From positions 1 through 43,559 of the forward strand of contig JAIEQF010000017.1 in assembly GCA_019747895.1 (NCBI GenBank): a DNA stretch of 43,559 nt. Direction: 5' to 3'. Origin of the DNA: Chthoniobacterales bacterium. GTDB lineage: Bacteria; Verrucomicrobiota; Verrucomicrobiia; Chthoniobacterales; UBA6821. Of the stretch, positions 26,801 through 34,646 are shown piece after piece; position 1 is the first letter of the stretch, and each line of letters opens with the position of its first letter. The notes under the pieces were generated by a model. It had not been told where the DNA came from. It made no database searches and saw only the letters and a list, made by a program, of their open reading frames with translations. The translations under genes were made by a program, and so were the position numbers.

Positions 26801-27065
26801 CAGGTGTAGCCGGTAGAGCTGGTGTAGCCTGAAAGGGCTTCTTCTCAGGCGGTTCCTGAATTTTAGGCAGCGGTGGGAGTTCGCAAATCGCGCGATGAAA
26901 CTCTTCTTTTGCTTTTTGAAACTCACTGAAGATCTGGGCAAGTCCTCGTGCTAACGATGGAAGTTTTTTAGGACCAAAAAGAACCAACGCTAAGATGCCG
27001 ATAAAAAGCCATTCCGGGGCTGCAGGCAATCCAAAGGCGAGGAAGAATGAGCTTGAGAAATTCAT
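26781..27065 (-). CDS. Twin-arginine translocation protein TatA/TatE-type
   Basis: This 94-aa protein forms, with TatC, the pore that exports folded proteins with RR signal peptides. The N-terminal membrane segment WLFIGILALVLF is followed by the hinge FGPKKLPSLARGLAQIFSEFQKAKEEF, the amphipathic helix of the family, and a variable proline-rich tail (QATPALPATPEV). The FGPKKLP hinge is typical of the TatA/TatB class; TatA is preferred because of the short tail. No tatC lies in the window. The gene runs leftward and converges on dnaB, apart from the rest of the right half. Confidence 0.88.
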   Translation of the reverse strand: MNFSSSFFLAFGLPAAPEWLFIGILALVLFGPKKLPSLARGLAQIFSEFQKAKEEFHRAICELPPLPKIQEPPEKKPFQATPALPATPEVKGNE

Positions 27066-27074
27066 TAAGAAAAA

Positions 27075-27240
27075 TTAACCACAAAGAACGCAAAGAAAGA
27101 AATGCAAAAAATTTTAAAGATGAAACTTCGATAATTAATGTTTTGTGCTTATTAGTATGATAGCCAAACTTTAAATTTGAGAAAGCAAGTCACTGCCAGG
27201 TTTTTCCTCTGCGCTCTTTGCGGTTAATTTTCTTTGCAGC
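27075..27240. repeat. Mirrored period-9 arrays upstream of tatA
   Basis: The left block (27075-27104, AATTAACCACAAAGAACGC...) and right block (27208-27238, TCTGCGCTCTTTGCGG...) are reverse complements of the CACAAAGAA/CGCAAAGAG family. They bound about 100 nt with no visible gene, between tatA and the SUMF1-like gene. Confidence 0.75.
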
Positions 27241-27247
27241 TAAATTT

Positions 27248-28354
27248 TTACTGCGCAGGTGCAGCGATACGGAAGCCTACAAACTCGTAACCGATAGCAG
27301 GATTGGCTGTGATGCAGGTCGTTCTTTTCAATTCATCATTCTGTTGTTTTTTCCAAGAACCACCGCGAATCACACGAGTGCCAGCGTAGCCTGGATCAGA
27401 GACCCATTGAAAAAGATTTCCGCCCATGTCAAAAGTTCCGTAAGGTCCAGGTGATTTTCTAAAAGCTCCTACGGTTGTTAGGAAGGGGGCTTTCCCTCCA
27501 TTGGAATATTGATAGTTCCAGTGCGAAAAGAGGCTGTTGCTATTATCAGCGTTGCTTGCAATAAAAAAATTAGCTGCGTTAGCAAGTCCGTTGTTTTGAT
27601 TTGTAGGAGCAGTGTCGCTTTTTGTCGGATAGTCCCAATAGTCAGCTGTTCCAGTGCGTTTGTAATAGGCGGCCTTGTACCATTGGTCTTCGGTTGGGAG
27701 AAAAAATTTGGCTCCATCACTAAGTTTGCAATAATCGCTTTTAGCAACTGTGGCTGTTCCATTCTCGTCCTTCATGGCGCCGTTCAATGCATACGCACCC
27801 GTTTCTGTTGTTGTTGCATCTTCATTGCCGATGAGTTGACCGTTGTGCATCCAGTTACAAAAACGAGCTGCAGCAAACCAACTCACATAGGCAATAGGAA
27901 GATCGCTCGCAGCCATCTTAGTGGAATAAGTGAAGGAACCATCAGCCTCTCTTGTACGACTGATCGAGGCTACGTTGGGATTGGAATTCATTTTATCGTT
28001 GTAGAGAGCATAGGGATCACTCTTGCTAGCAACGGCATTGAGGAATTGGCAATACTCTGATGCCTTAACGTCATAAGTTCCCATTTGAAAATTTTGCGCC
28101 ACAGCACCGCGTCCTGCGCTGAGAGGATTAGTGTCGGCAGGATTAGCAGCGTCTGTTACAGGAACGAGAGCAAGTTTGAGAAGACCGGCGGACTTCGCTT
28201 TTTTTTGAGCAGCGGTTACATAGTTTGGAATTGTGATGACACAGTCTGAGTCTGACTTGAAGAAAGATGGTGAAGAAGGGAGTGTTTGTGCGTGAGTAGT
28301 TGTAGAAATAATGGTTGAAACAAATAGGGAGAGGAATAAGCAAAGAGATTTCAT
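27248..28354 (-). CDS. Exported SUMF1/FGE-type domain protein
   Basis: The 368-aa protein starts with a signal peptide (MKSLCLFLSLFVSTIISTTTHA). It then carries a formylglycine-generating-enzyme-type domain: GTYDVKASEYCQFLNAVA (about 94-111), DLPIAYVSWFAAARFCNWM, FFLPTEDQWYKAAYYKR, TFDMGGNLFQWVSD and RVIRGGSWKK, then GFRIA at the end. True FGE enzymes modify sulfatases with a Cys pair; this one keeps the C-type-lectin-like fold signatures, but I cannot confirm the catalytic cysteines, and many family members have other roles. No sulfatase gene is nearby. It is the only exported enzyme-like gene in this part, on the minus strand between tatA and mraZ. Confidence 0.85.
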   Translation of the reverse strand: MKSLCLFLSLFVSTIISTTTHAQTLPSSPSFFKSDSDCVITIPNYVTAAQKKAKSAGLLKLALVPVTDAANPADTNPLSAGRGAVAQNFQMGTYDVKASEYCQFLNAVASKSDPYALYNDKMNSNPNVASISRTREADGSFTYSTKMAASDLPIAYVSWFAAARFCNWMHNGQLIGNEDATTTETGAYALNGAMKDENGTATVAKSDYCKLSDGAKFFLPTEDQWYKAAYYKRTGTADYWDYPTKSDTAPTNQNNGLANAANFFIASNADNSNSLFSHWNYQYSNGGKAPFLTTVGAFRKSPGPYGTFDMGGNLFQWVSDPGYAGTRVIRGGSWKKQQNDELKRTTCITANPAIGYEFVGFRIAAPAQ

Positions 28355-28481
28355 AATAGAAAAGAGGTGGGGTGCTGCAGGAAATCTACCTCTCCTTTAC
28401 TCAATTTCAAGTTCTTATTCTACTTAATTAATTTGGTTGCTTCTATTGCAACTCGCTCGCTCTCGCGAGGCTCGCCCTAAG

Positions 28482-28499
28482 GACTGCCTGACGGCAGTC
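28482..28499. other. Perfect hairpin in the spacer before mraZ
   Basis: GACTGCC TGAC GGCAGTC forms a 7-bp stem with a 4-nt loop. It lies in a GC-rich patch (about 28446-28520) in the 292-bp divergent gap between the SUMF1-like gene and mraZ. It lacks a T-run, so a terminator role is not supported. The remaining bases of this gap are AT-rich with no gene. Confidence 0.5.
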
Positions 28500-28583
28500 G
28501 ATCCATCGGCTGCAACGCCGCACGTATTCTGTGAATTTTTTAATTAGTTAACCCATTTTCTTATTGACGTTTTATTGAAATGG

Positions 28584-28617
28584 TGGGAAAAAGTGGGGCT
28601 AAGTGGAGCGAAATGGT
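28584..28617 (+). promoter_or_regulatory. MraZ operator: four boxes spaced 10 bp
   Basis: TGGG at 28584, TGGG at 28594, TGGA at 28604 and TGGT at 28614 follow each other at exact 10-bp intervals, the TGGGN5 direct-repeat pattern bound by MraZ in E. coli. They lie 30-63 bp upstream of the mraZ ATG at 28647. Binding there would let MraZ repress its own division cluster. TTGACG at 28564 could be a -35 element, but no good -10 is seen. Confidence 0.8.
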
Positions 28618-28646
28618 TGATTATTCCATTTGCTTCTTTTTCGATC

Positions 28647-29093
28647 ATGACTGCACCCTCATCTATCATTTACGCTGGAACGTTCGAACGGGCGATTGAT
28701 GCTAAGCATCGCGTTACAATTCCTGCTGCTTGGTTGGGAAAGGGGAACAATGAATTTCATGCGATTCCGAATCCTGTTGGAGAATGCCTTATCGTGATGC
28801 CTCCCGCAGAATTCAATGAAATCGAAGCGCGTATTCAACAGAGCTCTGCTACGCCAGCTGAGAGGCGCAAAGCGATTCGACAATTTTACAGTCAAGCACG
28901 CTCGGTCACTGCCGATGCGCAAGGACGAATTCTTTTTTCTGACGAACAATGTTCTGCTTTAAAGCTGACTGGCAACATCGTGCTCGTAGGAGGCCGGAGT
29001 CGTTTTGAAATTTGGAATGCAAAACGGTGGGCTGCTGTTGCTGAAGAAGAGCACACTTCCTTCCACAAGGTAGCCAATCTCATTGGACTGTAA
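28647..29093 (+). CDS. mraZ: Transcriptional regulator MraZ
   Basis: MraZ is a ring-forming DNA-binding protein with two SpoVT/AbrB-like halves that represses the division and cell-wall cluster. The 148-aa protein begins MTAPSSIIYAGTFERAIDAKHRVTIPAAW (first half, with DAKHRVTIP) and has the second half at RSVTADAQGRILFSDEQCSALKL. I start at the ATG at 28647; the frame extends 24 codons upstream across the MraZ boxes, which should be outside the protein. The stop overlaps the rsmH start by one base (TAATG), so the two are translationally linked. Confidence 0.93.
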   Translation: MTAPSSIIYAGTFERAIDAKHRVTIPAAWLGKGNNEFHAIPNPVGECLIVMPPAEFNEIEARIQQSSATPAERRKAIRQFYSQARSVTADAQGRILFSDEQCSALKLTGNIVLVGGRSRFEIWNAKRWAAVAEEEHTSFHKVANLIGL

Positions 29094-30208
29094 TGAACCT
29101 CACGTATCCCTCATCACTTTTTTCTCCTGCTTTCAGCATTGCTCTTGCTGAGACATGGGATCACCTTGCTGCGCGACTTCATCGTAAAATGGCTCTTGCT
29201 GCTTCGGGTACATGTCCTGAAAAAAAGCAAAAAACTTTTTCCGAAATTGATCGTCGAGAAAATTTCTCTAGCCTCCAGCCTCCAGCCTCCAGCCTTCAAC
29301 CTTTCTCGCACCAGGCAGTTCTTGCTGAAGAGGTCGTTGCTTTTTTAAAACCACAACCAGGAAAAATTTTCTTCGATGGAACATTAGGAGGGGGAGGGCA
29401 TGCAGAACTCTTGCTTCAAGCTGGTGCTCGTGTGGTCGCTTGTGATCGCGATCCTGCAGCGCTTGCTCATGCAAAAAAGAAGCTCGCTGCTTTTGGAGAT
29501 CGGTTTGTTTGCTTTGAATCAAATTACGCCGAAGCACCATTTCATCTTGTTGCAATGGGCATCTCCCAAGTCGATGGCATCTTGCTCGATTTGGGAGTCT
29601 CTTCACACCAGATTGACACTCCGGAACGTGGTTTCTCTTTTCAAAAAGAAGGGCCACTTGATATGCGGATGGGCCGCTCCGGTAGGACTGCTGCTGACAT
29701 TGTTAATACAGCAGACTTGGCAGAGTTGGTAAAAATATTTCGAGAGTATGGTGAAGAACCACGTGCATTGACCTTTGCAACACGCATTATTCGTGAGCGC
29801 CATCATCAGTCTATCACAACAACGTTGCAACTCGCTTCTCTCTTGGCGCAAGGGATGCGTCCTGGGCCACGTCATCCAGCAACAAAAGTTTTTCAAGCGC
29901 TTCGCATCGCCGTTAATGAAGAAATCAACTCGCTAGAATCAGCTCTGCCACAGCTTGCTGACATGCTGGCCTCGCAGGGTCGTTTTGCTGTCATCACGTT
30001 TCATTCACTAGAAGATCGGATCGTAAAACGTTTTTTTAAAAAGCATGCCGTAGCAGAAATTGATAATCCAACGTGGAGTGCTCCCAAACCTAATCCAGAA
30101 CAGCTGTTCCATCCTTCTCTACCTCATTCCGTTGTTGCTGACGCTGCTGAACTCGCCAATAACCGTCGTGCGCGAAGTGCAAGATTGCGCATGGCTGAAA
30201 AACTTTAA
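29093..30208 (+). CDS. rsmH: 16S rRNA m4C1402 methyltransferase RsmH (MraW)
   Basis: It methylates N4 of C1402 in 16S rRNA. The recognisable domain starts near residue 72 (HQAVLAEEVVAFL) and has the SAM motif FDGTLGGGGHAELLL at 94-108. VDGILLDLGVSSHQID, PERGFSFQKEGPLDMRM, FQALRIAVNEEINSLE and AVITFHSLEDRIVKRFF are family signatures. The first 71 residues are an extension with no family match; residues 59-69 (SSLQPPASSLQ) are coded by a CTCCAGC heptamer array. A later start is not excluded, but the one-base overlap with mraZ favours 29093. Total 371 aa against a usual 310. Confidence 0.95.
   Translation: MNLTYPSSLFSPAFSIALAETWDHLAARLHRKMALAASGTCPEKKQKTFSEIDRRENFSSLQPPASSLQPFSHQAVLAEEVVAFLKPQPGKIFFDGTLGGGGHAELLLQAGARVVACDRDPAALAHAKKKLAAFGDRFVCFESNYAEAPFHLVAMGISQVDGILLDLGVSSHQIDTPERGFSFQKEGPLDMRMGRSGRTAADIVNTADLAELVKIFREYGEEPRALTFATRIIRERHHQSITTTLQLASLLAQGMRPGPRHPATKVFQALRIAVNEEINSLESALPQLADMLASQGRFAVITFHSLEDRIVKRFFKKHAVAEIDNPTWSAPKPNPEQLFHPSLPHSVVADAAELANNRRARSARLRMAEKL
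29270..29305 (+). repeat. CTCCAGC heptamer array within rsmH
   Basis: CTCCAGC and CCTTCAAC-type 7-mers run in frame from about 29270 to 29305 and encode SLQPPASSLQP just before the methyltransferase core. They belong to the same family as the array in lpxB (1986-2016). Confidence 0.8.
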
Positions 30209-30226
30209 CAATTTAAAATAGAATTT

Positions 30227-30320
30227 AAAATAGGGGTCAGGCTTCAAATTTCAAATTTTAACAAAACTAAAATTCTCTTTGACTGCTAAAATTTGAAATT
30301 TGAAGCCTGACCCCTATTTT
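30227..30320. repeat. GGGGTCAG palindromic element, copy 2 (perfect 34-bp stem)
   Basis: Positions 30227-30260 and 30287-30320 are exact reverse complements around a 26-nt loop. The outer motif ATAGGGGTCAG matches copy 1 (78-161), but the inner arm (GCTTCAAATTTCAAATTTTA) differs, and each copy keeps a fully paired stem. It separates rsmH from ftsL and could weaken or stop transcription through the cluster. Confidence 0.9.
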
Positions 30321-30433
30321 GACTAAAAAACTTTAACATCAACCCCCACTTATGAAAAAAATAAGCTTCACCCTCTGGTTAATAAGTCGCAAAGCGGCTT
30401 GCAGGCTCAATTCCATCTTTCAATCCAAAAAAA

Positions 30434-30814
30434 ATGTCGAGCTTTCGTAACACGCATCAGCACAATCGTAAAAAAGCCAACAATGGCATTGAGGTGCCTC
30501 TGCTGACGCAGTGGCTCATTCTCTTTTTTGTGCTGGGTTTGAGCGGTCTCTTTTTTGTTTATTTAAAAAATCAACAGCATGCGATTGGTAAGCAAACACG
30601 CATCATCGAGGAGCAACTCGTGGGAGCACGTGCTCACAATGATGCTTTGATTGCAAAAATCACGGGACTCACTTCTCGCGGAGCATTGCAGCATAAGTTG
30701 GATGAGAAATGCCTCGATCTTGTTCCCATTCGTGAAACAGCCATCGCGAGGATTAGTGTACCCTCTTCGTTGGAGCAGAGTCGAGATGTGATGCGCACAG
30801 CTGCGTTGAGATAG
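30434..30814 (+). CDS. ftsL: FtsL-like cell division protein
   Basis: This 126-aa bitopic protein lies between rsmH and the class B penicillin-binding protein gene, the place of ftsL in division clusters. A basic N terminus precedes one membrane helix (about residues 24-44, LLTQWLILFFVLGLSGLFFVY), then a coiled coil (QQHAIGKQTRIIEEQLVGARAHNDALIAKI) and the C-terminal part LTSRGALQHKLDEKCLDLVPIRETAI. Sequence identity is weak, as is usual for FtsL; the call rests on position, size and topology. FtsL bridges FtsB, FtsQ and FtsI at the septum. Confidence 0.8.
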   Translation: MSSFRNTHQHNRKKANNGIEVPLLTQWLILFFVLGLSGLFFVYLKNQQHAIGKQTRIIEEQLVGARAHNDALIAKITGLTSRGALQHKLDEKCLDLVPIRETAIARISVPSSLEQSRDVMRTAALR

Positions 30815-30824
30815 TCAATCCCAT

Positions 30825-30923
30825 AGTTTGAGTATTAGAAGTTTGAGTTTGAGTTCAATAGGCGCTTCGCGCTTTGTTAGATAAAGCGAAGCCTAGATAA
30901 CTCAAACTACAGTACTCAAACTT
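30825..30923. repeat. Mirrored AGTTTGA arrays between ftsL and ftsI
   Basis: The left block (30825-30855) repeats AGTTTGA and the right block (30898-30923) repeats the complement TCAAACT. Between them GGCGCTTCGCGCTTT and AAAGCGAAGCC (30861-30893) form a second hairpin. The result is a nested palindrome in the 168-bp spacer. Confidence 0.75.
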
Positions 30924-30982
30924 GCAATGAGACAGCATGCAGGGCAGAACAAACCTGAAATTTTTTAGCACTTTTATTTACC

Positions 30983-32872
30983 ATGTTTAGAAATACCAGC
31001 AATCGCATTGGCTTTGTCTGTTTTTTGCTGGCGTCTCTTTTTACCTTTTTTGCTTTTCGACTAGTTGATCTTCAGGTTGGTGGGCATGAAAAATTTTTAA
31101 AGCTGGCAGCTGAAAAACACGGTTTTAAACAGCCGATTTTTGCACAGCGTGGTGCCATTTATGATCGTCATGGAGAATCGCTCGCAGTGAATGTTCCCGT
31201 GCGAACCGTGACAGCTGATGGAACGCGCATCAAAGATCCTGCTGCTGTCGCTCATATTGCGGCTCCTTTTCTCGGGATGAAAGAATCGGAGTTAGCCGCC
31301 AAACTTTCAACGAAGCGACCTTATGTTGTCATTCAGAATGGCGTTTCAGAATTAGATGCCACAGCCATGATGAATGCTTTGGAAGCAGCCAAACTTCAAG
31401 GGCTCTATCTTCAAGAAGGAGCTCAGCGTGTTTATCCTAATGGGAAAATGCTTTGTCACGTTTTGGGATTTGTCGATCATAACGGGCATGGTGTGGATGG
31501 CGTTGAAAAGGTCTTTGATCAAGCGCTTGCTGGTCATAATGGTTATCGTCATGTTGAGCATGATCGCAAAGGAGTCGAAATTGTTCTTTATCGCGGGCAA
31601 GAGCAGCCAGCCGAAAATGGAAAAAATATTACGCTCACGATTGACATGGGACTTCAGGCAATTGTTGAAAAAGAACTCGATAATGCGATGGCCACCTACC
31701 ATCCGGCTGGTGCCACTGCCATTTTAATAGATCCCGGCACGGGTGAGGTTTTAGCGATGGCGAGTCGTCCCAACTATGATCCGAATCATTTTAACGACGC
31801 CACTCCTGAGCAGATGAGGAATCGTGCGATCACGGACATGTATGAACCAGGCTCTGTCTTCAAGATTGTTGCTGCCTCTGGTGCGATTAATGAAGGAATC
31901 GTTACAGAAAACACGCCGATTTTTTGTGAGTACGGGCACTTTCTCTACGGCGGAAAAGTGTTGAAGGAGGCCAGTCATGAAGCCTTCGGTGATATTCCTG
32001 TTAGGGATGTCCTGGTGCACTCTTCCAACATTGGTGCTGCTAAAATTGCACTCAAGATGGGAGATGATAAATATTATGAATATGTGAGGCGTTTTGGTTT
32101 TGGTGAAAAAACAAAAATTCAACTTCCTGGAGAAATTTCTGGCCTCGTGAACCCTCCTTCGCGTTGGGATAAATTGACGCTGACACGTATGGCGATGGGT
32201 CAATCGGTTGCTGCGACGCCCATTCAAGTAGTCATGGCGATGAGCGCGATTGCTAATAGAGGAAAATTAATGATGCCGCAATTAGTTTGTAAGAACCTGT
32301 CTCCACAGTCTACTGATGCTGCGAATTGCGGCGTCGGTTCGGTGCTCGCGTCATCGAGTATGAACGATACACTCAGCCGCTGTGCGCCGAATGCTCCTAA
32401 CACTTCATCAGCCTCAGCGACTTTGAAGACAGGTTCTAAAAATTCTGAAGGATGTATTTCATCAGGATCTGCTGTACGTCGCGAAGTTGTTTCTTCAGCT
32501 GTTGCGGAGATGATCAATGGTGCCTTGAGTGATGTTGTCAGTAAGCGAGGCACTGCGATTCAAGCTAAGGTTGAGGGATACACTGTTGCTGGAAAAACAG
32601 GAACCGCTCAAAAAATAAATCCTCATGGCGGTTATTTAAATGATCGCTATATTGTTTCTTTTGCTGGTTATCTTCCTGCTGAAAATCCTCGTTTAGCTGC
32701 ACTGGTTGTTGTCGATGATGCACATGTTGCTAGCAGTGCTAATTACGGTGGTTTGGTGGCAGCTCCTGTCTTTTCAAAAATAGGAGAAGCTTCCGCTCGC
32801 TACTTGGACTTGCCGATGAGCCCTAGTGAAGCAGGTTGCAGGTTACAGGATACAGGTTGCAGCTCAAAGTAA
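30983..32872 (+). CDS. ftsI: Septal penicillin-binding protein 3 (FtsI), class B transpeptidase
   Basis: It cross-links septal peptidoglycan. The 629-aa protein has an N-terminal membrane anchor (FVCFLLASLFTFFAFRLVDLQ), a dimerisation domain with AQRGAIYDRHGESLAVN (about 53-69) and a transpeptidase domain. The catalytic motifs are SVFK (S291-K294), SSN (347-349) and KTG (538-540). Residues about 437-485 (AANCGVGSVLASSS and neighbours) are an in-frame palindromic insertion that replaces the usual short linker before the strand leading to KTG; no catalytic residue is lost. The C-terminal tail GCRLQDTGCSSK is encoded by a period-7 CAGGTTA repeat. Neighbours ftsL and murE confirm its role. Confidence 0.96.
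   Translation: MFRNTSNRIGFVCFLLASLFTFFAFRLVDLQVGGHEKFLKLAAEKHGFKQPIFAQRGAIYDRHGESLAVNVPVRTVTADGTRIKDPAAVAHIAAPFLGMKESELAAKLSTKRPYVVIQNGVSELDATAMMNALEAAKLQGLYLQEGAQRVYPNGKMLCHVLGFVDHNGHGVDGVEKVFDQALAGHNGYRHVEHDRKGVEIVLYRGQEQPAENGKNITLTIDMGLQAIVEKELDNAMATYHPAGATAILIDPGTGEVLAMASRPNYDPNHFNDATPEQMRNRAITDMYEPGSVFKIVAASGAINEGIVTENTPIFCEYGHFLYGGKVLKEASHEAFGDIPVRDVLVHSSNIGAAKIALKMGDDKYYEYVRRFGFGEKTKIQLPGEISGLVNPPSRWDKLTLTRMAMGQSVAATPIQVVMAMSAIANRGKLMMPQLVCKNLSPQSTDAANCGVGSVLASSSMNDTLSRCAPNAPNTSSASATLKTGSKNSEGCISSGSAVRREVVSSAVAEMINGALSDVVSKRGTAIQAKVEGYTVAGKTGTAQKINPHGGYLNDRYIVSFAGYLPAENPRLAALVVVDDAHVASSANYGGLVAAPVFSKIGEASARYLDLPMSPSEAGCRLQDTGCSSK
32292..32437. repeat. CTGATGCGG palindromic element, copy inside ftsI
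   Basis: The outer arms AGAACCTGTCT (32292-32302) and AGACAGGTTCT (32427-32437) pair exactly. Further in, CTGATGCTG pairs with the complementary region near 32405-32418. The core (about 32334-32384) matches the elements at 37357-37490 and 43348-43482: CGGTGCTCGCGTCATCGAG, then ATACACTCAGCCGCTGTGCG. The insertion stays in the reading frame of ftsI. Confidence 0.88.
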
Positions 32873-32911
32873 GGCCTTCGGCAGAATAAAAAATTTAATT
32901 TTAAAAATTTC

Positions 32912-34396
32912 ATGAAACTCGAACAACTCCTCAACTCAACTCAGATTCTTTCTATCGAAGGGGCCGTCACTTCTCTCGCAGAAATTGAAATCACTCAACT
33001 CTGCTACGATTCTCGTCAGGTCACACCAGGCGCTCTTTTTTTTGCACTGCCTGGGGAGCGCGCCAAGGGAACTGCTTTTGTCCAAAATGCCATCGAGCTC
33101 GGAGCCGCTGCAGTAGTCGCTGAGGAGGCGATTCCTGGAATTGCTATTCCAGTCATTCTTGTTCGGCAGGCACGTCGTACGATGGGAGAGATGGCAGCTT
33201 GTTTTTATCAATATCCAAGTCATTACCTGTCTGTTTGTGGTGTTACTGGGACCAATGGAAAAACGACGACGACCTTTCTCGTCCGCCATCTTTGTGAAGC
33301 CAGCGGACGACGCTCTGGCCTGATTGGAACAGTTCATTCTATTTTACCAGGCGTGATTGAGGAAGCATCCCGCACGACGCCTGAATCAATCGACCTTCAA
33401 GAGATGATGCAGAGGATGAGTGAAGGAGGATTCAAAGCTGTTGCCCTGGAAGCTTCTAGTCATGCCATCGTTCAAGAGCGGCTGTGTGGAACAGAGTTTG
33501 ATGTGGCTATTTTTACCAATCTTACGCAAGACCATCTCGATTTTCATGGCTCGATGGAGGCTTACTTTGATGCTAAGACACTCTTGTTTAAAAATCTTGC
33601 TCTGCAACATGAAAAAAGAGGCAAGGCTGTAATCAATATTGATGATCGCTATGGACGTCTCTTGCTTGATCGTCTTCCTGATCAGCTTTCCGTGACAACG
33701 TATGGGCAATCAGTTCATGCTGACTTCCGTGCTTCTGATATTCGGTTTGCCGCAACAGGAACACAATTTTCTCTGCACGCGCGAGGGAGAAGTTATCTAG
33801 TTCGTTCTCCTCTCGTGGGATTGTTTAATGTTTATAATGCGTTAGGGGCTCTCGCTTCGGCAACGGCAATGGGATTAGAATTGCGACGAGCCGTGAAAGC
33901 TTTGGAAACGGCTCCTCAAGTGCCAGGGCGCTTGGAGCGACTGCCAGGCAAACAACCATTTCAAGTTTATGTCGATTACGCTCATACGCCTGATGCTTTA
34001 GAAAATGTTTTGCAAACAGTGCATCAGCTCAAGAAAGGACGCTTGATTGTTGTTTTTGGATGTGGCGGTGATCGTGATCGTGCCAAGCGGCCTTTGATGG
34101 CTTCTGCCGCAGAGCGCTATGGAGATGAAATTATTGTGACCACCGATAATCCTCGTACAGAAGATCCGTGGGCGATTATTGCTGATGTGGAAAAAGGATT
34201 TCAAAGCAAGCGTTATGATTCCATCTGTGATCGGGAAGAGGCTATTTATGAGGCAATCCGACGTGCTGAGCCACAGGATATCGTTGTGATTGCTGGTAAA
34301 GGACACGAAAACTACCAGGAAGTTCACGGAGTGAAGAATCCGTTTGATGACCTTACCGTTGCAAAACAGGCCCTCCGAAATAGAATGCAGGAATAG
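32912..34396 (+). CDS. murE: UDP-MurNAc-L-Ala-D-Glu:meso-DAP ligase MurE
   Basis: It adds the third residue of the peptidoglycan stem in the cytoplasm. The 494-aa protein has an N-terminal UDP-binding part (LCYDSRQVTPGALFFALPG), the ATP loop GTNGKTTT at 113-120, NLTQDHLDFHG, YNALGALASA, and the C-terminal VDYAHTPDALENVLQ. The DNPR motif (residues 412-415, in TTDNPRTEDP) is the signature for meso-diaminopimelate, so the cell wall is of the mDAP type rather than lysine. It follows ftsI by 39 bases. Confidence 0.97.
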   Translation: MKLEQLLNSTQILSIEGAVTSLAEIEITQLCYDSRQVTPGALFFALPGERAKGTAFVQNAIELGAAAVVAEEAIPGIAIPVILVRQARRTMGEMAACFYQYPSHYLSVCGVTGTNGKTTTTFLVRHLCEASGRRSGLIGTVHSILPGVIEEASRTTPESIDLQEMMQRMSEGGFKAVALEASSHAIVQERLCGTEFDVAIFTNLTQDHLDFHGSMEAYFDAKTLLFKNLALQHEKRGKAVINIDDRYGRLLLDRLPDQLSVTTYGQSVHADFRASDIRFAATGTQFSLHARGRSYLVRSPLVGLFNVYNALGALASATAMGLELRRAVKALETAPQVPGRLERLPGKQPFQVYVDYAHTPDALENVLQTVHQLKKGRLIVVFGCGGDRDRAKRPLMASAAERYGDEIIVTTDNPRTEDPWAIIADVEKGFQSKRYDSICDREEAIYEAIRRAEPQDIVVIAGKGHENYQEVHGVKNPFDDLTVAKQALRNRMQE

Positions 34397-34605
34397 CCAC
34401 AAAAGAACACAAAGGGCACAAAAAAAGACTTTCATAAAATTAAATTTATTTTATCTAATCCCACCAACTCTGCACTGGGCTACCTATAAGCAGCCTTTCA
34501 GATAGTGTCATCATAATAAAAAGAGACACCCTTTTATAAAAAACTTATCACAGTAAATTTTTCTTTCTTTTGCGTTCTTTGTGTTCTTTTGTGGCTATTC
34601 TCTTC
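34395..34605. repeat. Mirrored CACAAAAGA/CACAAAG arrays between murE and murF
   Basis: The left block (34395-34426, TAGCCACAAAAGAACAC...) and right block (34560-34605) are reverse complements of the CACAAAGAA family with a CACAAAAGA variant. The murE stop TAG lies in the left block. A further ACAAAG-type unit follows up to about 34640. The 250-bp spacer carries no gene. Confidence 0.8.
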
Positions 34606-34646
34606 TTTCTTTTCTGCTTTGTGTTCTTTGCGATTAATTAATTCTT

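Noticed and set aside
27509-28060. A 183-codon plus-strand frame inside the SUMF1-like gene
   Set aside because: It is antisense to a gene with signal peptide and clear FGE-type motifs; its composition is rich in Val/Ile/Cys as in mirror frames.
28575-28646. Upstream start for mraZ (24 extra codons)
   Set aside because: The extension would cover the four MraZ boxes and has no family match, whereas the ATG at 28647 gives the normal MraZ N terminus.
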